From Rickettsia tillamookensis (GTDB lineage Bacteria > Pseudomonadota > Alphaproteobacteria > Rickettsiales > Rickettsiaceae), in contig NZ_CP060138.2 of the NCBI RefSeq assembly GCF_016743795.2, positions 124,001 through 188,000 of the forward strand: DNA of 64,000 nt, in the 5' to 3' direction. Positions 34,705 through 44,852 of this stretch are shown here, piece by piece. The notes beneath the pieces were generated by a model that was not told the origin of the DNA, made no database searches, and worked only from the letters and a program-made list of their open reading frames with translations. How positions within the stretch are numbered: position 1 is the first letter of the stretch; the number at the start of each line of letters is the position of its first letter. Position numbers and translations under genes: made by a program.

Positions 34705-37626
34705 ATGCAGAGTAACTTATTAAAAGTTTTAGGAGTACTCGCTATAGTAGCTACGCTCGTTTGCTTTATTTTTGCAGCACTTGGTATGATAGGAGCAGTA
34801 AAAGTAGGTGACGGCTGCTATATGAGGTATTCTCCGGACGGTAAAGGAGGTTCAGATTCAATAACGGGTATTATAACTCTTAATGCGAATGCTAATTATG
34901 TAAATACTTCTAAAATGTTGCCCGACGGCACGACTCAGCTTATTCCTGATCCCAATCGTTACGGTGAATGGTTAAATACTCAGGTACTAGTAGAAAACAG
35001 TCAACCGGTGAATTTACAAGTGGTCGGTCAGGTTAGTTTGTGTTTAGCTTATGTACCAAAGGATAATGTACAATTTACTGAAAGTACAAGACCTGGTAAA
35101 TCTAATTTAGATGATAAAGGTAACATGATTCCGATCCCTCGTATTAATGATGCAAATAATCCGCCTGTCTCTCTAATAATGGATGCAAAAAATAATGAAT
35201 GGCGTAATATTGCTGAATTATATGCTAATGATAGAGTTTTAGTTTCCGTATCTCCTAATTTTGCCAATACGGATGCGACAGTTGAGGATGCTTTTAAAGA
35301 TGATAAGGTTACAAAAGATTGTTCACAAGGTAAAACTTCTTACGATCCGATTTGTGGAAAATATTCTATTTATTCCGGTGAGTATGTCAGTGCTTGCGAG
35401 TTAAAAGAGAAGTATTGGAATTGTAAAGTCACATGGAGGTGTCCTAACTGGTTTGAACAAATAGGTTGCGACTGGGGAGCACTCGGCTGTAATCCTAATT
35501 GTGATAAGATACCAGAATGTAAAGAGAAATGTGCGGCTTGGGCTAATATAACTAGCCCAGCACCAGAAAACTACCTAGATGATGGGAGTTTTACATTTTC
35601 GTGGTCTGACGACATAGGTAAATTATTTACTGACTATTCAGCCCTTCAATGTTCTAATAATGCTAATATTCCTCCAAGTGATCGATTTCTTGATAGTGTT
35701 AGCGATCGTAACCCAAAAGATAAAGATTATATTGGAGGTGTAAATTGTACTTCAGGAATATGTAAGGACGGAGATTTTCAAAAAAATCGGAGATTTTGGT
35801 ATACGGCGGACGGCAAAGGAGGCAAAGGACCAACCGGATTAATATATCAAATGAATGATGCGGGTTCTGTAAGTCAAGCTCTGCCTTCTAAGCTAGAATT
35901 TGCTAAGTTTGTTGCAGATTCAGATCAACCGCCTGACTATAAAGATAAAGACGGTAAATATTTATATAAAGTTATATATAATATACCTTTTAATAGCAAT
36001 ACTGAAAAAAGCTATTTACAATATAGGCTTTGGTCTCCTACTTCACAAGTTGCTAGTAAGAATACAGGAGGATATGTTTTAAATATTAAACAGACTAAAT
36101 GCTATAGAGAGAACGGTAATAGTTTTAACGATACTTTTGATGATCGGGGACGAGTGCAATACATAATAGTAAAGCCTTCGGAAAATCCGAATACTAGCGG
36201 TAAAACCTATTCACCTCAAGGAATTAACGTTGATAGTGAAGGTAAATATAACTTTAACGCTAATGAGGCTGGTTATATATGGATGAAAATTCTAAATGAT
36301 CCTGGTAATAATTTAAGGGACTATAAAGATAGTGAAGGTAGCTATAAAGTACATTTCTCAACCTCTTTGCAAGTAGGAAGTTTTACTATTAAAGTAATGA
36401 ATCCATTACTTCAGTTATTTAAAACTAAAGTACTAGGGGCTGCTACTTCTATTTTTAAAAATATGGTATGTTATAAAGCTAATGATAGCTCGTCCTGTAC
36501 TAACTTTTTTACCTATATTAAAGCAATTTTAATTCTGTATGTGATGACTTATGGAGCAATGTTCTTGCTCGGCTTTGCTAAGATAAACCAAAAAGAGCTA
36601 GTAACTAGAATAGCAAAAATCGGGGTAGTTAGCGGACTTATGAACGGTAATACCTTTGAGTTCTTCAATAGCTATCTTTTTGATGCAATTACCAATTTTT
36701 CAGACGCAATTATTGCTAATATGAGTGGATATAGTTTGTTTACTTCTATTGATCCTAATAATAAAATTTCTAATCCTTTCATGTTTTTAGATGCAGTAAT
36801 GAGTAAAATATTTTTTAGTCAAACCTTTATCGCTCAATTACTTTCACTTCTTTCTCTTGGGCTTAGCGGTATTATATATTTTATAATTACTTTTATTGCG
36901 GTTGGTATAGTAATTATTACGGCACTTAGAGCGGTTGCCGTTTATATTATGGCATTTATGGCAACTTGTATATTAATCGGTATAGCCCCTTTATTTATTA
37001 GTTTCTTATTATTTGATTTTACTAGGTATTTATTTGATAATTGGGTGAGGTTTACGATCCGCTATATGATAGAACCGGTAGTTATGATGGCAGGTATTAT
37101 AGTGCTAACCCAGCTATTTACCATTTATCTAGATTTTGTTTTAGGTTATAGCGTTTGTTGGAAATGTGCTTTACCGATAAAAATTCCGTTTATCGGTACT
37201 ATTTTACCTATTGCATTGCTGAATGTGCCTATCTTCTGTATTAATTGGTTTGCCCCTTGGGGAATGGATTATATGTCGGGTATGATGGGAGTAAATATGC
37301 AAAATATCGTAGCTCTAGTTATTATTGCTTATGGTATGTATGGTTATGTCGAATTTTCAGGGCGTATGGTAGCAAAATTAACTAGTGCTGCCGGACCTTC
37401 GGCTACTGAATTTGGTGGTAGAATGTCTCATGATGCAGGACAAAAAGCATTAAGTCCAATAGGAATGGATGATAAAACAAGACAAGGTATTACCGGCAGA
37501 GCAGAGGCACGATTAAAACAACGCAATAAGACATTAGATCAGGCTGAGAAAAATAGGAAAAATACCCCAAAAGAAGGGGGCGAGAAGACAAATGAAGAAC
37601 CGCCGCAGCCTGAAGCACGGAGATAG
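34705..37626 (+). CDS. virB6c: VirB6-like protein c
   Basis: 973 residues. An N-terminal membrane segment (about 5-32) is followed by a periplasmic-type domain of about 550 residues. That domain contains a Cys cluster (CKVTWRCPNWFEQIGCDWG then CNPNCDKIPECKEKC, about residues 238-275), which could be disulphide-bonded. The VirB6 core starts near 590 (AILILYVMTYGAMFLLG) and includes CILIGIAPLFISFLLFDFTR and FTIRYMIEPVVMMAGI. A short charged tail ends the protein. A family D palindrome fills the gap to virB6d. Confidence 0.95.
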   Translation: MQSNLLKVLGVLAIVATLVCFIFAALGMIGAVKVGDGCYMRYSPDGKGGSDSITGIITLNANANYVNTSKMLPDGTTQLIPDPNRYGEWLNTQVLVENSQPVNLQVVGQVSLCLAYVPKDNVQFTESTRPGKSNLDDKGNMIPIPRINDANNPPVSLIMDAKNNEWRNIAELYANDRVLVSVSPNFANTDATVEDAFKDDKVTKDCSQGKTSYDPICGKYSIYSGEYVSACELKEKYWNCKVTWRCPNWFEQIGCDWGALGCNPNCDKIPECKEKCAAWANITSPAPENYLDDGSFTFSWSDDIGKLFTDYSALQCSNNANIPPSDRFLDSVSDRNPKDKDYIGGVNCTSGICKDGDFQKNRRFWYTADGKGGKGPTGLIYQMNDAGSVSQALPSKLEFAKFVADSDQPPDYKDKDGKYLYKVIYNIPFNSNTEKSYLQYRLWSPTSQVASKNTGGYVLNIKQTKCYRENGNSFNDTFDDRGRVQYIIVKPSENPNTSGKTYSPQGINVDSEGKYNFNANEAGYIWMKILNDPGNNLRDYKDSEGSYKVHFSTSLQVGSFTIKVMNPLLQLFKTKVLGAATSIFKNMVCYKANDSSSCTNFFTYIKAILILYVMTYGAMFLLGFAKINQKELVTRIAKIGVVSGLMNGNTFEFFNSYLFDAITNFSDAIIANMSGYSLFTSIDPNNKISNPFMFLDAVMSKIFFSQTFIAQLLSLLSLGLSGIIYFIITFIAVGIVIITALRAVAVYIMAFMATCILIGIAPLFISFLLFDFTRYLFDNWVRFTIRYMIEPVVMMAGIIVLTQLFTIYLDFVLGYSVCWKCALPIKIPFIGTILPIALLNVPIFCINWFAPWGMDYMSGMMGVNMQNIVALVIIAYGMYGYVEFSGRMVAKLTSAAGPSATEFGGRMSHDAGQKALSPIGMDDKTRQGITGRAEARLKQRNKTLDQAEKNRKNTPKEGGEKTNEEPPQPEARR

Positions 37627-37637
37627 GGGGTTGGAGG

Positions 37638-37738
37638 TGTCATACCGTGGCTTGTCCACGGTATCCAGTAAAACAACTAAAAATACTAATAATATTAGTA
37701 TTTTTAACTGGATCCCGTGAATAAATCACGGGATGACA
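37638..37738. repeat. Family D palindrome between virB6c and virB6d
   Basis: Arms tgtcataccgtggcttgtcc (37638) and aaatcacgggatgaca (ending about 37737) enclose an inner pair (taaaaatacta / tagtattttta). It is followed by a gcaatgcaac remnant (37752-37761) like the linkers in the nested composites. Confidence 0.85.
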
Positions 37739-37833
37739 ACAAAAAAACTGAGCAATGCAACAGTGCCTTTGATCGTTCGCAATGACAAAAAATAAAAACC
37801 ACGGTATGACGTGTTGGATAACAATTTAAAATT

Positions 37834-40503
37834 ATGAAAATTCTTAAGAGTTTAGTTTTATTAGTTTTGTTTATGGCGATGCCAGCTAAAGCTGATGATG
37901 CTTTTTCATGGATGTCAACCAGTTTTGGTGGGTTAAAAAGCTTATTCGGTTGTTTAGAAGTGCCTGAATTTACAAGTTTTAAAGAGGGTAATATAGGAAT
38001 TAGTTTATCTACAGCTGGAACTTGGCAATCAACAGGTAATACTGTTGAGAAAGGTAAATTATTAAAAATAAACTGGTCTACTTCAGGTATTACTCCTGAA
38101 CCTAGAAAATATCTAGTATTATATAGAATTGATCCAAGATTTAGTACGCCGCAAGTTTTCATTAAAACTTATAATTATTCTAAATTACAATTTGAAGCTT
38201 TAGGATTTCCTCGTTTTGTTACGGACAATAACAGTGCAACACCGGGGGCTATACCGCCTGATAAAGACCTTGATGCACTTTCATTTACTAAAATGTCTGA
38301 TTCTGTTAAATATTTTAACTATTCTAACGGTAATTCGAGAATTGAAGTTAAGACCGGCGATGTAGTAAATATTAGTTTAGTTGGTAAAGATAATTTTTTT
38401 AGCCCTAATACTCTAGATAATATTTTAACGCAGGAACTTGATAGTTCAATATTTGCTGCGTCTGCACTTTATACTCAAAGTAACCTTGGAAATTTTGATA
38501 ATAGAATAATTTACTCATCTGCAAAGGAGGTATGTGATCTTATAGATGCTTCAAGAGATCCTGATAAACCAAGTGGGTGTAGCGGTACTGGCTCAGCTAC
38601 AAAATATAAAAGTATAAATAGTAACGAAGCATTAGTCGGCAAACCTATGATAACGGGAGCGGTACAGAATTTCATGGGCTTAATTAATTCTTGTCCTGCT
38701 AATGCCGGTATAAATACTAGCCCTGCTTGCTATTACGATCAAGGTAGAGGGATGATAATTAAAGTAGGCGGGCAGGTTATTAAGGGACGAGATCAGAGTT
38801 TTGTAAATTCAGGCAGCACTCAAAGTAGCTTTATATATTATCAAGCCACTAGCGGTGGTACTATGGATTTTACTAGCGATTGGCAAGTTAATAACATGTT
38901 TAGTAATTCGGTTTTAATGAGTGATTGGAGCCGAAATTTTTCAAATTATGCTAATTTTGTAGATTATATAAATAAGAATGATTGGTCAGCTAATTTTTTA
39001 TATTTCGGTCGTTATTCGATGATTGTTGAAATAGGTAATGGGGCAAATTCAATTAGTCCGGGTGAACAGCAAAATATAAGTTTAGAATATTTAATAACAT
39101 CTGATGGTACGTTACCTGATCCATCTGTTCGTGGTACGCCGGTAGATTATAACTTTGCGGCTGATGCACCGCAAGATGGATATTTATGGTTAAGGGTGGT
39201 AAATCCTAATAGTAATATACAAGGGGTGGTTAGTGTAAATTATGCTAATTATACCGGTACAACTTGGTTTTCTGATATAATATATAACGGTGCTATTAAA
39301 CCTATTACCGATCAGTTTAGAACTTTTAGTCAGAACTTTTATATTAAGTTAGTTAAAAATTCTGCAGTGCAGAATATAGCTAAAGCTGCATTAACTCTTT
39401 ATGTTACTATATTTGGGCTAATGTTCGTTGCGGGAGCATTAAAATTAACTGCCGTAGAAGTAATAACACGTATATGCAAAATAGCTATAGTAGCTTTTTT
39501 AATTAGAGAAGAAAGTTGGAGCTTTTTTAATACATACTTCTTTAGTGCATTTACTAACGGTATTGATTTCTTTGTAACTAACGTAGTAGGTGCTACAAGC
39601 TCTAGATCTAATATTTTTGGTTTTATTGATCCTATATTTGATAAATATACTAACGGTAGGATTTGGGGATTACTATTTATTGAATTATTACAAATACATA
39701 ATGGTTTAGCATTTATCGCTATTATAACCATTTATTCACTTATTACTTATTTTAGAGCTATTTTAGAAGTTATAATAGGCTATGTTATTGCATTTATAGG
39801 GCTAACTGTTATGATTTCATTAGCACCATTTTTCATAATATTAATGTTATTTGAAAAAACTAAAAGTTTATTTGATAATTGGATATCGACATTGCTTAGC
39901 TATGTAGTGCAGCCGACAATATTATTGATTTTCTTTTTATTGATAGATCAGGTTTTATCTGAGCAGCTTTTAAAAGTGGTAGTTAGAGCTTGTTGGGATA
40001 CTCTGATACCAATAAAAATAGGGCTTGATTTAACAAATCTTGGTATCCCGATTAATTTCTCTTTTACATTACCGTTCTTACCAGGAATACCTTTCTATGT
40101 ACCTGATGTACCGGAAATTAGTAGCTCGAATATTCTAACGAACAACGCTAATACTTTCTTAGTATTATTTACTACGGCTTTATTATTTTATTCATATTGC
40201 TTGATGTCATATGGTTTAGTAACTTTCGTAAATATAGTAGTCGGAATGCTTACAAATGTTACACCGGCACGAATATCAGGAAATTATCAAGAACGTTCTG
40301 ATCCTGTGGGAGCCGTTATGCAGGATATAGGTTCGGTAACAAAACCGATTAAAAAAGCTGCAATGGCTCCGGCTAGAGTTTTCAAAGACAAGGTAATTGA
40401 TCAAAATTATAAAGCTAGAAAACCGGAAGGAGGTGGTGAATTTACAAATAAATTCCTTGCCGAGCGTAATGATGTACCAAAGAAAGAGGAAGAGAGGAAG
40501 TAG
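37834..40503 (+). CDS. virB6d: VirB6-like protein d
   Basis: 889 residues with a clear signal peptide (MKILKSLVLLVLFMAMPAKA). The large extracytoplasmic N-terminal domain (to about 500) is rich in Asn/Ser. The VirB6 core follows (ALTLYVTIFGLMFVAG, IIGYVIAFIGLTVMISLAPFF, TKSLFDNWISTLLSYVVQPT) and a short basic tail. Family B and D palindromes lie on either side, so its spacing from neighbours in the operon differs from the tightly packed virB6a-b-c. Confidence 0.95.
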   Translation: MKILKSLVLLVLFMAMPAKADDAFSWMSTSFGGLKSLFGCLEVPEFTSFKEGNIGISLSTAGTWQSTGNTVEKGKLLKINWSTSGITPEPRKYLVLYRIDPRFSTPQVFIKTYNYSKLQFEALGFPRFVTDNNSATPGAIPPDKDLDALSFTKMSDSVKYFNYSNGNSRIEVKTGDVVNISLVGKDNFFSPNTLDNILTQELDSSIFAASALYTQSNLGNFDNRIIYSSAKEVCDLIDASRDPDKPSGCSGTGSATKYKSINSNEALVGKPMITGAVQNFMGLINSCPANAGINTSPACYYDQGRGMIIKVGGQVIKGRDQSFVNSGSTQSSFIYYQATSGGTMDFTSDWQVNNMFSNSVLMSDWSRNFSNYANFVDYINKNDWSANFLYFGRYSMIVEIGNGANSISPGEQQNISLEYLITSDGTLPDPSVRGTPVDYNFAADAPQDGYLWLRVVNPNSNIQGVVSVNYANYTGTTWFSDIIYNGAIKPITDQFRTFSQNFYIKLVKNSAVQNIAKAALTLYVTIFGLMFVAGALKLTAVEVITRICKIAIVAFLIREESWSFFNTYFFSAFTNGIDFFVTNVVGATSSRSNIFGFIDPIFDKYTNGRIWGLLFIELLQIHNGLAFIAIITIYSLITYFRAILEVIIGYVIAFIGLTVMISLAPFFIILMLFEKTKSLFDNWISTLLSYVVQPTILLIFFLLIDQVLSEQLLKVVVRACWDTLIPIKIGLDLTNLGIPINFSFTLPFLPGIPFYVPDVPEISSSNILTNNANTFLVLFTTALLFYSYCLMSYGLVTFVNIVVGMLTNVTPARISGNYQERSDPVGAVMQDIGSVTKPIKKAAMAPARVFKDKVIDQNYKARKPEGGGEFTNKFLAERNDVPKKEEERK

Positions 40504-40542
40504 TATAATTCCTGCGAGGCATTGCCGGCGTAGATGCAAAAT

Positions 40543-40664
40543 CGTCATTGCGAGGAGCGAAGCGACGTGGCAATCCAGAAAAAATAATTAAAAAAATTCT
40601 GATTTACAGAATTTTTTACTAGATTGCTTCGTCGAATTACTACGTAATTCTTCTCGCAATGACG
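40543..40664. repeat. Family B palindrome between virB6d and virB6e
   Basis: Arms cgtcattgcgaggagcgaag (40543) and ttctcgcaatgacg (ending 40664), with the internal hairpin aaaaaattctg / cagaatttttt, which looks like an intrinsic terminator but points both ways. If active it would lower virB6e expression. Confidence 0.88.
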
Positions 40665-40688
40665 TTATATAAAAATAACTTAGAATAA

Positions 40689-43600
40689 ATGAACAAAAAT
40701 ATTTTTATTACATTATTAATATCGCTATTGCTGCTTTCCGGTTGTACCGGCGATACTTGTATTGACCCTGATGATTTCGGTTTTATCAAATTCAATGTCT
40801 CTTCTAGATATAATCCAGAAGAAATTACTTCAAGACAGGAAGGTGATCAGGTAGCACCATGGCGTGATAGTGCTTATAAAGTAAATGGTTATCCTTTAAC
40901 CGTTATGGTAAGACCGTGGAGTTATATACTTGGTGATAAAAATACTTCAGGTCAGTTATCTGCATGGTGTCCGTGGTACGGTCAGAAAAATAACACAACT
41001 ACTTTGGCTGCTTTTTGCGTTAAGCTACAACCGTGTACTTTTTGGGATAATGCTAGACTTGATATGTGTACTCCTAATCCCGCAAATCAAAATGACGCAA
41101 TGATTAGTAATCCTCCATGTATAATGACAGACGGTGTCGGGCTTTATTTTCTTATTGCCGCTAAAAATACTGATCCCAATATTTCACCGGACTCACAGCG
41201 TAAACCGCAAGGTATAACTCAGCATTTAGGAGAGCTTACTTCGAGTGTAGGCTATGAATTTTATAGTATTAGTAGTACAGGACAATTCTTGAAAGCCGGC
41301 GGTATAAATTATCAATATAAAGGTGAGGATAAGTCAAAATATGCTCAATCTCCTCTTTATTTTAAGATTATAGATAAATTTTATGATGATAATAGCGGGC
41401 AATATAGATTAGTAATCAAGTCCGGAGTTAGTGATACAAGACCCGATCCATTACAATTTTTAACGGATTTAATAAAAGGAGTATTATTTGGTAAGGATGG
41501 GATTATAAAGAAAACTTATCAACAAATAATTGATACGCCGGGTTATAGGATGAGTGTTTCGGCTATTTTAACTCTATATATAATGTTTACGGGCTTTTCC
41601 TTTTTAATAGGTAATATAAACCTTACTCATGTCGAACTTATAGTTAGAATATTAAAAGTTAGTATAGTCTCAATATTATTAAGTACGGATAAAGCTTGGA
41701 CATTTTTTCATGATTATTTATTCGTATTTTTTATTGACGGGGTTCAGCAAATACTGCAAATAATTAATGAAGCTGCGGCTACCGGCCCCGGTTCTCAAAG
41801 TTTGCTGGGGTTACTTATTTCTCCTCAAACTTTATCTAAATTATTTTCTTTACTATTTGTTGATTGGCTTGGTTTTATATATATCATTTTATATTTAATA
41901 GCCCTATATTTTATTTTCTTTCTTATATTTAAAGCTACTATTATCTATCTAACCGCTCTTATAACTATCGGTATGATTATAATTATGGGACCTATATTTA
42001 TTTGTTTCATGTTGTTTAATATAACTCGTTCGTTATTTGAGAATTGGTTAAGACAATTAATATCATATGCATTACAGCCTATAATTTTATTTGCCGGTAT
42101 CGCTTTTATTTCAATGATTATTAGAACCGAAATATATTCAACTCTCGGTTTTGGGGTATGTAAACATGATTTTCCTAATTTAGGTCCGATAAATGAAATA
42201 TTCGGTAGTTTTCTTGAGGATATAGATCCAAGCCTTGGAAATTCAATATTTTATTGGTGGTTCCCTGTACCAATGAAAGGAGGTATAAATAATTTCCACA
42301 AAGCAAAGATATTAGTTCCCGAAGATCATATAATAGTAGATGATTCTTGTAAGAATGATCCTGATAAATGTAAGCATTGTGCTGCGTATGAGTGTATAGA
42401 TGAACGCTATATTGAATTACCGTTTTTAGATTTAGTTAAAGATGCAAAAAGGATTAGTAATTTTATAAACGGGAAATTTGTCCAACTTGATGGGATATTA
42501 CTAATTTTTGTGTCTATTTATTTGCTAAGTAAATTTAACGATACTGCTATATCGACGGCACAATTTATTGCCGGTACTTCAGGTAATTTAACAGACATAC
42601 AAAAAGTTAATCAGCAATCTTATGAATCTGCAGCGAAGCAAATGAATAGACCGCTAAGTTATGTAGCTAAGACGGTAAGTGCACCTGTAACTAGCCGTGT
42701 AAGTGCAAGGAAAGAGCAAGCTAGTATGTTCTTTGCCGAGAAATTTGAAGGTATGATGATGGGAAGGCTTGAAAAGCAAGCTCTCGGTTCTTCAGCAAAC
42801 AAAGCTGTACAAAATGAGGTTAAGAGAAAATACGGCATAGATTCTAAAGATGTAAAAATGAATGCTATTACTGATTATGAAAACGGTATTTCAGGATTGT
42901 TAAAGAATTTACCTAAAGGGAATGAATTAAAAGCAAAAGAACTATCGAAAATGAAATTTACTCAGCTTCGAGATAAAATTGCTGCAAATAAATATGGAGT
43001 GAAAGATTACGCCGCTTTAAGTAAAGAACAAAAAACAGAGCTTGATAAGTCATTAAAAGATGCTAACTTACGCGAACTCGCTAGTGATGCGAGTTTTACT
43101 AAAGATTATCAAGATGCTTATAAATATGCTCACCAAGAAATGTCAGGACGAGGTGTTGGTCTGTTCGGTAAGAATATAGCACCTCTCAGAAGTTGGCAGG
43201 AAATGGAGCATCGTGTTGATACAAAACGTAAATTAAAAGAAGAAAAGCGTGTAGGTATAGGCGAAAAAATATATGCAGGTTATACAGGAATAAAAAGAGG
43301 AGCTTTAACTGCGATAGTCGGTAAAGATTTACGTGATGCTTATGAGGGTAATCTAACCAGTGCCGAATGGCATGATTTTGAATATAACGACCCAAGGCTT
43401 AGAACTTATAGCGAAAAATTAAAAGATGATGAAAAAGCACGAGAACGTGAAGAGCTCCAAATGCATATTAATAAGGAAACATTAGCTGCTCAAGCAGATA
43501 TATTATCACCGGAATATCTAGCAAGACTAGAGAAAGCAGGAAGACAAAGCGATGTGGAATATTATCAAGAATTAGCTCAAAGAAAGCTCATTCATGAGGT

Positions 43601-44153
43601 ACGTGGTAGGTTATTCGAGAAAGATGATCCGGTAATGATGGGTGACAGGTTTATGCGTGAAAAAGCTACTGATTCTCAGATGCGAGATATGATAGATAAC
43701 GCTCATAGAAAACATGCAGAATTTATAGAGGGAGATCGATATACTCGTCGCCAAGAGCATTATGATATTGTGCATGAAAAAGCTCAAGAAAATTTAGAAC
43801 AAACTTATAAAGAGCTTAAAGATCATTTCAAAAGAGATGATATCAACATTGAGGAAATGCCGGCATTAATAGCACAAAAGATCAAAGATACTGAGCAGGG
43901 ACCTGAAGTAGACGCAAAGATTACGGAAGAGCTTAATAACTTTAATGCTGATGTTAAAAATTATGAATATAGTACTGAAGTATTAAATAAAATAGAGGAT
44001 AGAAAGCAAGCTATTACCGATGAAGTCAATGCTCAGATCGATCAGATTAATAAATATAGAGAAAATGCCAAAATGGAAAAATATGTGAGACCAATAGTAA
44101 ATGAAGGCAGAAAACTAAGAAAATTAGAAGATCATTTAAGAAATATGAAGTAG
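40689..44153 (+). CDS. virB6e: VirB6-like protein e, predicted lipoprotein
   Basis: 1154 residues. The N-terminus (MNKNIFITLLISLLLLSGCT) ends in a good lipobox, LSGC with Cys19, so lipidation is predicted; the other four copies lack it. A periplasmic-type domain follows (to about 290), then the VirB6 core (AILTLYIMFTGFSFLIG, ITIGMIIIMGPIFICFMLFNITR, LRQLISYALQPIILFAG, LDGILLIFVSIYLLS). The hydrophilic, largely helical C-terminal tail has about 500 residues (650-1154) and is rich in Lys/Glu/Arg. The TAG stop abuts a family A palindrome. Confidence 0.95.
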   Translation: MNKNIFITLLISLLLLSGCTGDTCIDPDDFGFIKFNVSSRYNPEEITSRQEGDQVAPWRDSAYKVNGYPLTVMVRPWSYILGDKNTSGQLSAWCPWYGQKNNTTTLAAFCVKLQPCTFWDNARLDMCTPNPANQNDAMISNPPCIMTDGVGLYFLIAAKNTDPNISPDSQRKPQGITQHLGELTSSVGYEFYSISSTGQFLKAGGINYQYKGEDKSKYAQSPLYFKIIDKFYDDNSGQYRLVIKSGVSDTRPDPLQFLTDLIKGVLFGKDGIIKKTYQQIIDTPGYRMSVSAILTLYIMFTGFSFLIGNINLTHVELIVRILKVSIVSILLSTDKAWTFFHDYLFVFFIDGVQQILQIINEAAATGPGSQSLLGLLISPQTLSKLFSLLFVDWLGFIYIILYLIALYFIFFLIFKATIIYLTALITIGMIIIMGPIFICFMLFNITRSLFENWLRQLISYALQPIILFAGIAFISMIIRTEIYSTLGFGVCKHDFPNLGPINEIFGSFLEDIDPSLGNSIFYWWFPVPMKGGINNFHKAKILVPEDHIIVDDSCKNDPDKCKHCAAYECIDERYIELPFLDLVKDAKRISNFINGKFVQLDGILLIFVSIYLLSKFNDTAISTAQFIAGTSGNLTDIQKVNQQSYESAAKQMNRPLSYVAKTVSAPVTSRVSARKEQASMFFAEKFEGMMMGRLEKQALGSSANKAVQNEVKRKYGIDSKDVKMNAITDYENGISGLLKNLPKGNELKAKELSKMKFTQLRDKIAANKYGVKDYAALSKEQKTELDKSLKDANLRELASDASFTKDYQDAYKYAHQEMSGRGVGLFGKNIAPLRSWQEMEHRVDTKRKLKEEKRVGIGEKIYAGYTGIKRGALTAIVGKDLRDAYEGNLTSAEWHDFEYNDPRLRTYSEKLKDDEKAREREELQMHINKETLAAQADILSPEYLARLEKAGRQSDVEYYQELAQRKLIHEVRGRLFEKDDPVMMGDRFMREKATDSQMRDMIDNAHRKHAEFIEGDRYTRRQEHYDIVHEKAQENLEQTYKELKDHFKRDDINIEEMPALIAQKIKDTEQGPEVDAKITEELNNFNADVKNYEYSTEVLNKIEDRKQAITDEVNAQIDQINKYRENAKMEKYVRPIVNEGRKLRKLEDHLRNMK

Positions 44154-44294
44154 TATACTCGCTGAATTTGAAAAATTGGCTACGTCGTTTTTGTAAGTCC
44201 TCGGATGCTCACGTATTTAGTATACGCTCCGCTCCTCGGCTTACAGACTCCTTGTACAGACTCCTTGCTCTTTTTCAAATTGAGCTTCGTCTAC
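44153..44294. repeat. Family A palindrome after virB6e
   Basis: It begins with gtatac at the last base of the virB6e TAG stop and ends with gtctac (44289-44294). Inner arms are gaatttgaaaaattgg / ctttttcaaattga. One half carries a small direct duplication (cagactccttg twice, 44246-44270), which makes this copy about 13 bases longer than the others. Confidence 0.85.
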
Positions 44295-44359
44295 CAATTA
44301 TCCATTTACTAGGTTGTTTTTTTTAAGTGATTGTAGTATATAGAATATGTAAAAATAAA

Positions 44360-44554
44360 ATGTTTATAAACGATAAAACTAAAAATGGTTCTGAAGAACT
44401 TAAATATTTATCATCAGAGAAAAGCTTAAAATCACAAAAAAGTTGGGAAGAAGTCTTTAAAGAACTAAGCGAAAACCCCACTGATGATTTTTTCCCTGAA
44501 GGAAGAGAGAATTCACCACCGCAAGAACGAAATTGGAAATTATTTAATAAATGA
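44360..44554 (+). pseudogene. Orphan VapB-type antitoxin remnant
   Basis: A 64-residue frame from ATG 44360 (a GTG at 44327 would add 11 residues). The C-terminal half, SWEEVFKELSENPTDDFFPE followed by NSPPQERNW, matches the toxin-binding tail of VapB antitoxins (WxxFFxxL...DDF...PPQERxW). The N-terminal AbrB-like DNA-binding domain is missing or unrecognisable, and no VapC PIN-domain gene follows. The 298-base gap to pta holds only a family D palindrome. The family A palindrome just upstream may mark the breakpoint. I read it as a relic; a small functional protein is possible. Confidence 0.6.
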
Positions 44555-44593
44555 AGCGTAGCATTTTCATGGATATTTTGTTAAGTTCTCCTT

Positions 44594-44724
44594 TGTCATC
44601 CCGTGGCTTGTCCACGGGATCCAGTAATTAAAAATTTAAAAATACAAATATAGAAAATTTTTAAAACTAAAGCTCGATTTATCTCGCTTTTTCCTGGATC
44701 CCGTGGACAAGCCACGGGATGACA
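44594..44724. repeat. Family D palindrome upstream of pta
   Basis: Arms tgtcatcccgtggcttgtcc (44594) and the exact complement ending gggatgaca (44724), enclosing an AT-rich interior. It is the best preserved family D copy in the window. Confidence 0.92.
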
Positions 44725-44852
44725 TCGAATATATACACTGTTGCGTTAATGGCACTTAAGAAATTCCCACTAAAAACAATAACTAGTTTTCCTTTTATTA
44801 ATTAACTTATATATTATCTAATTAAGTTAGTGATTAATTTATTAAGGGGTTT

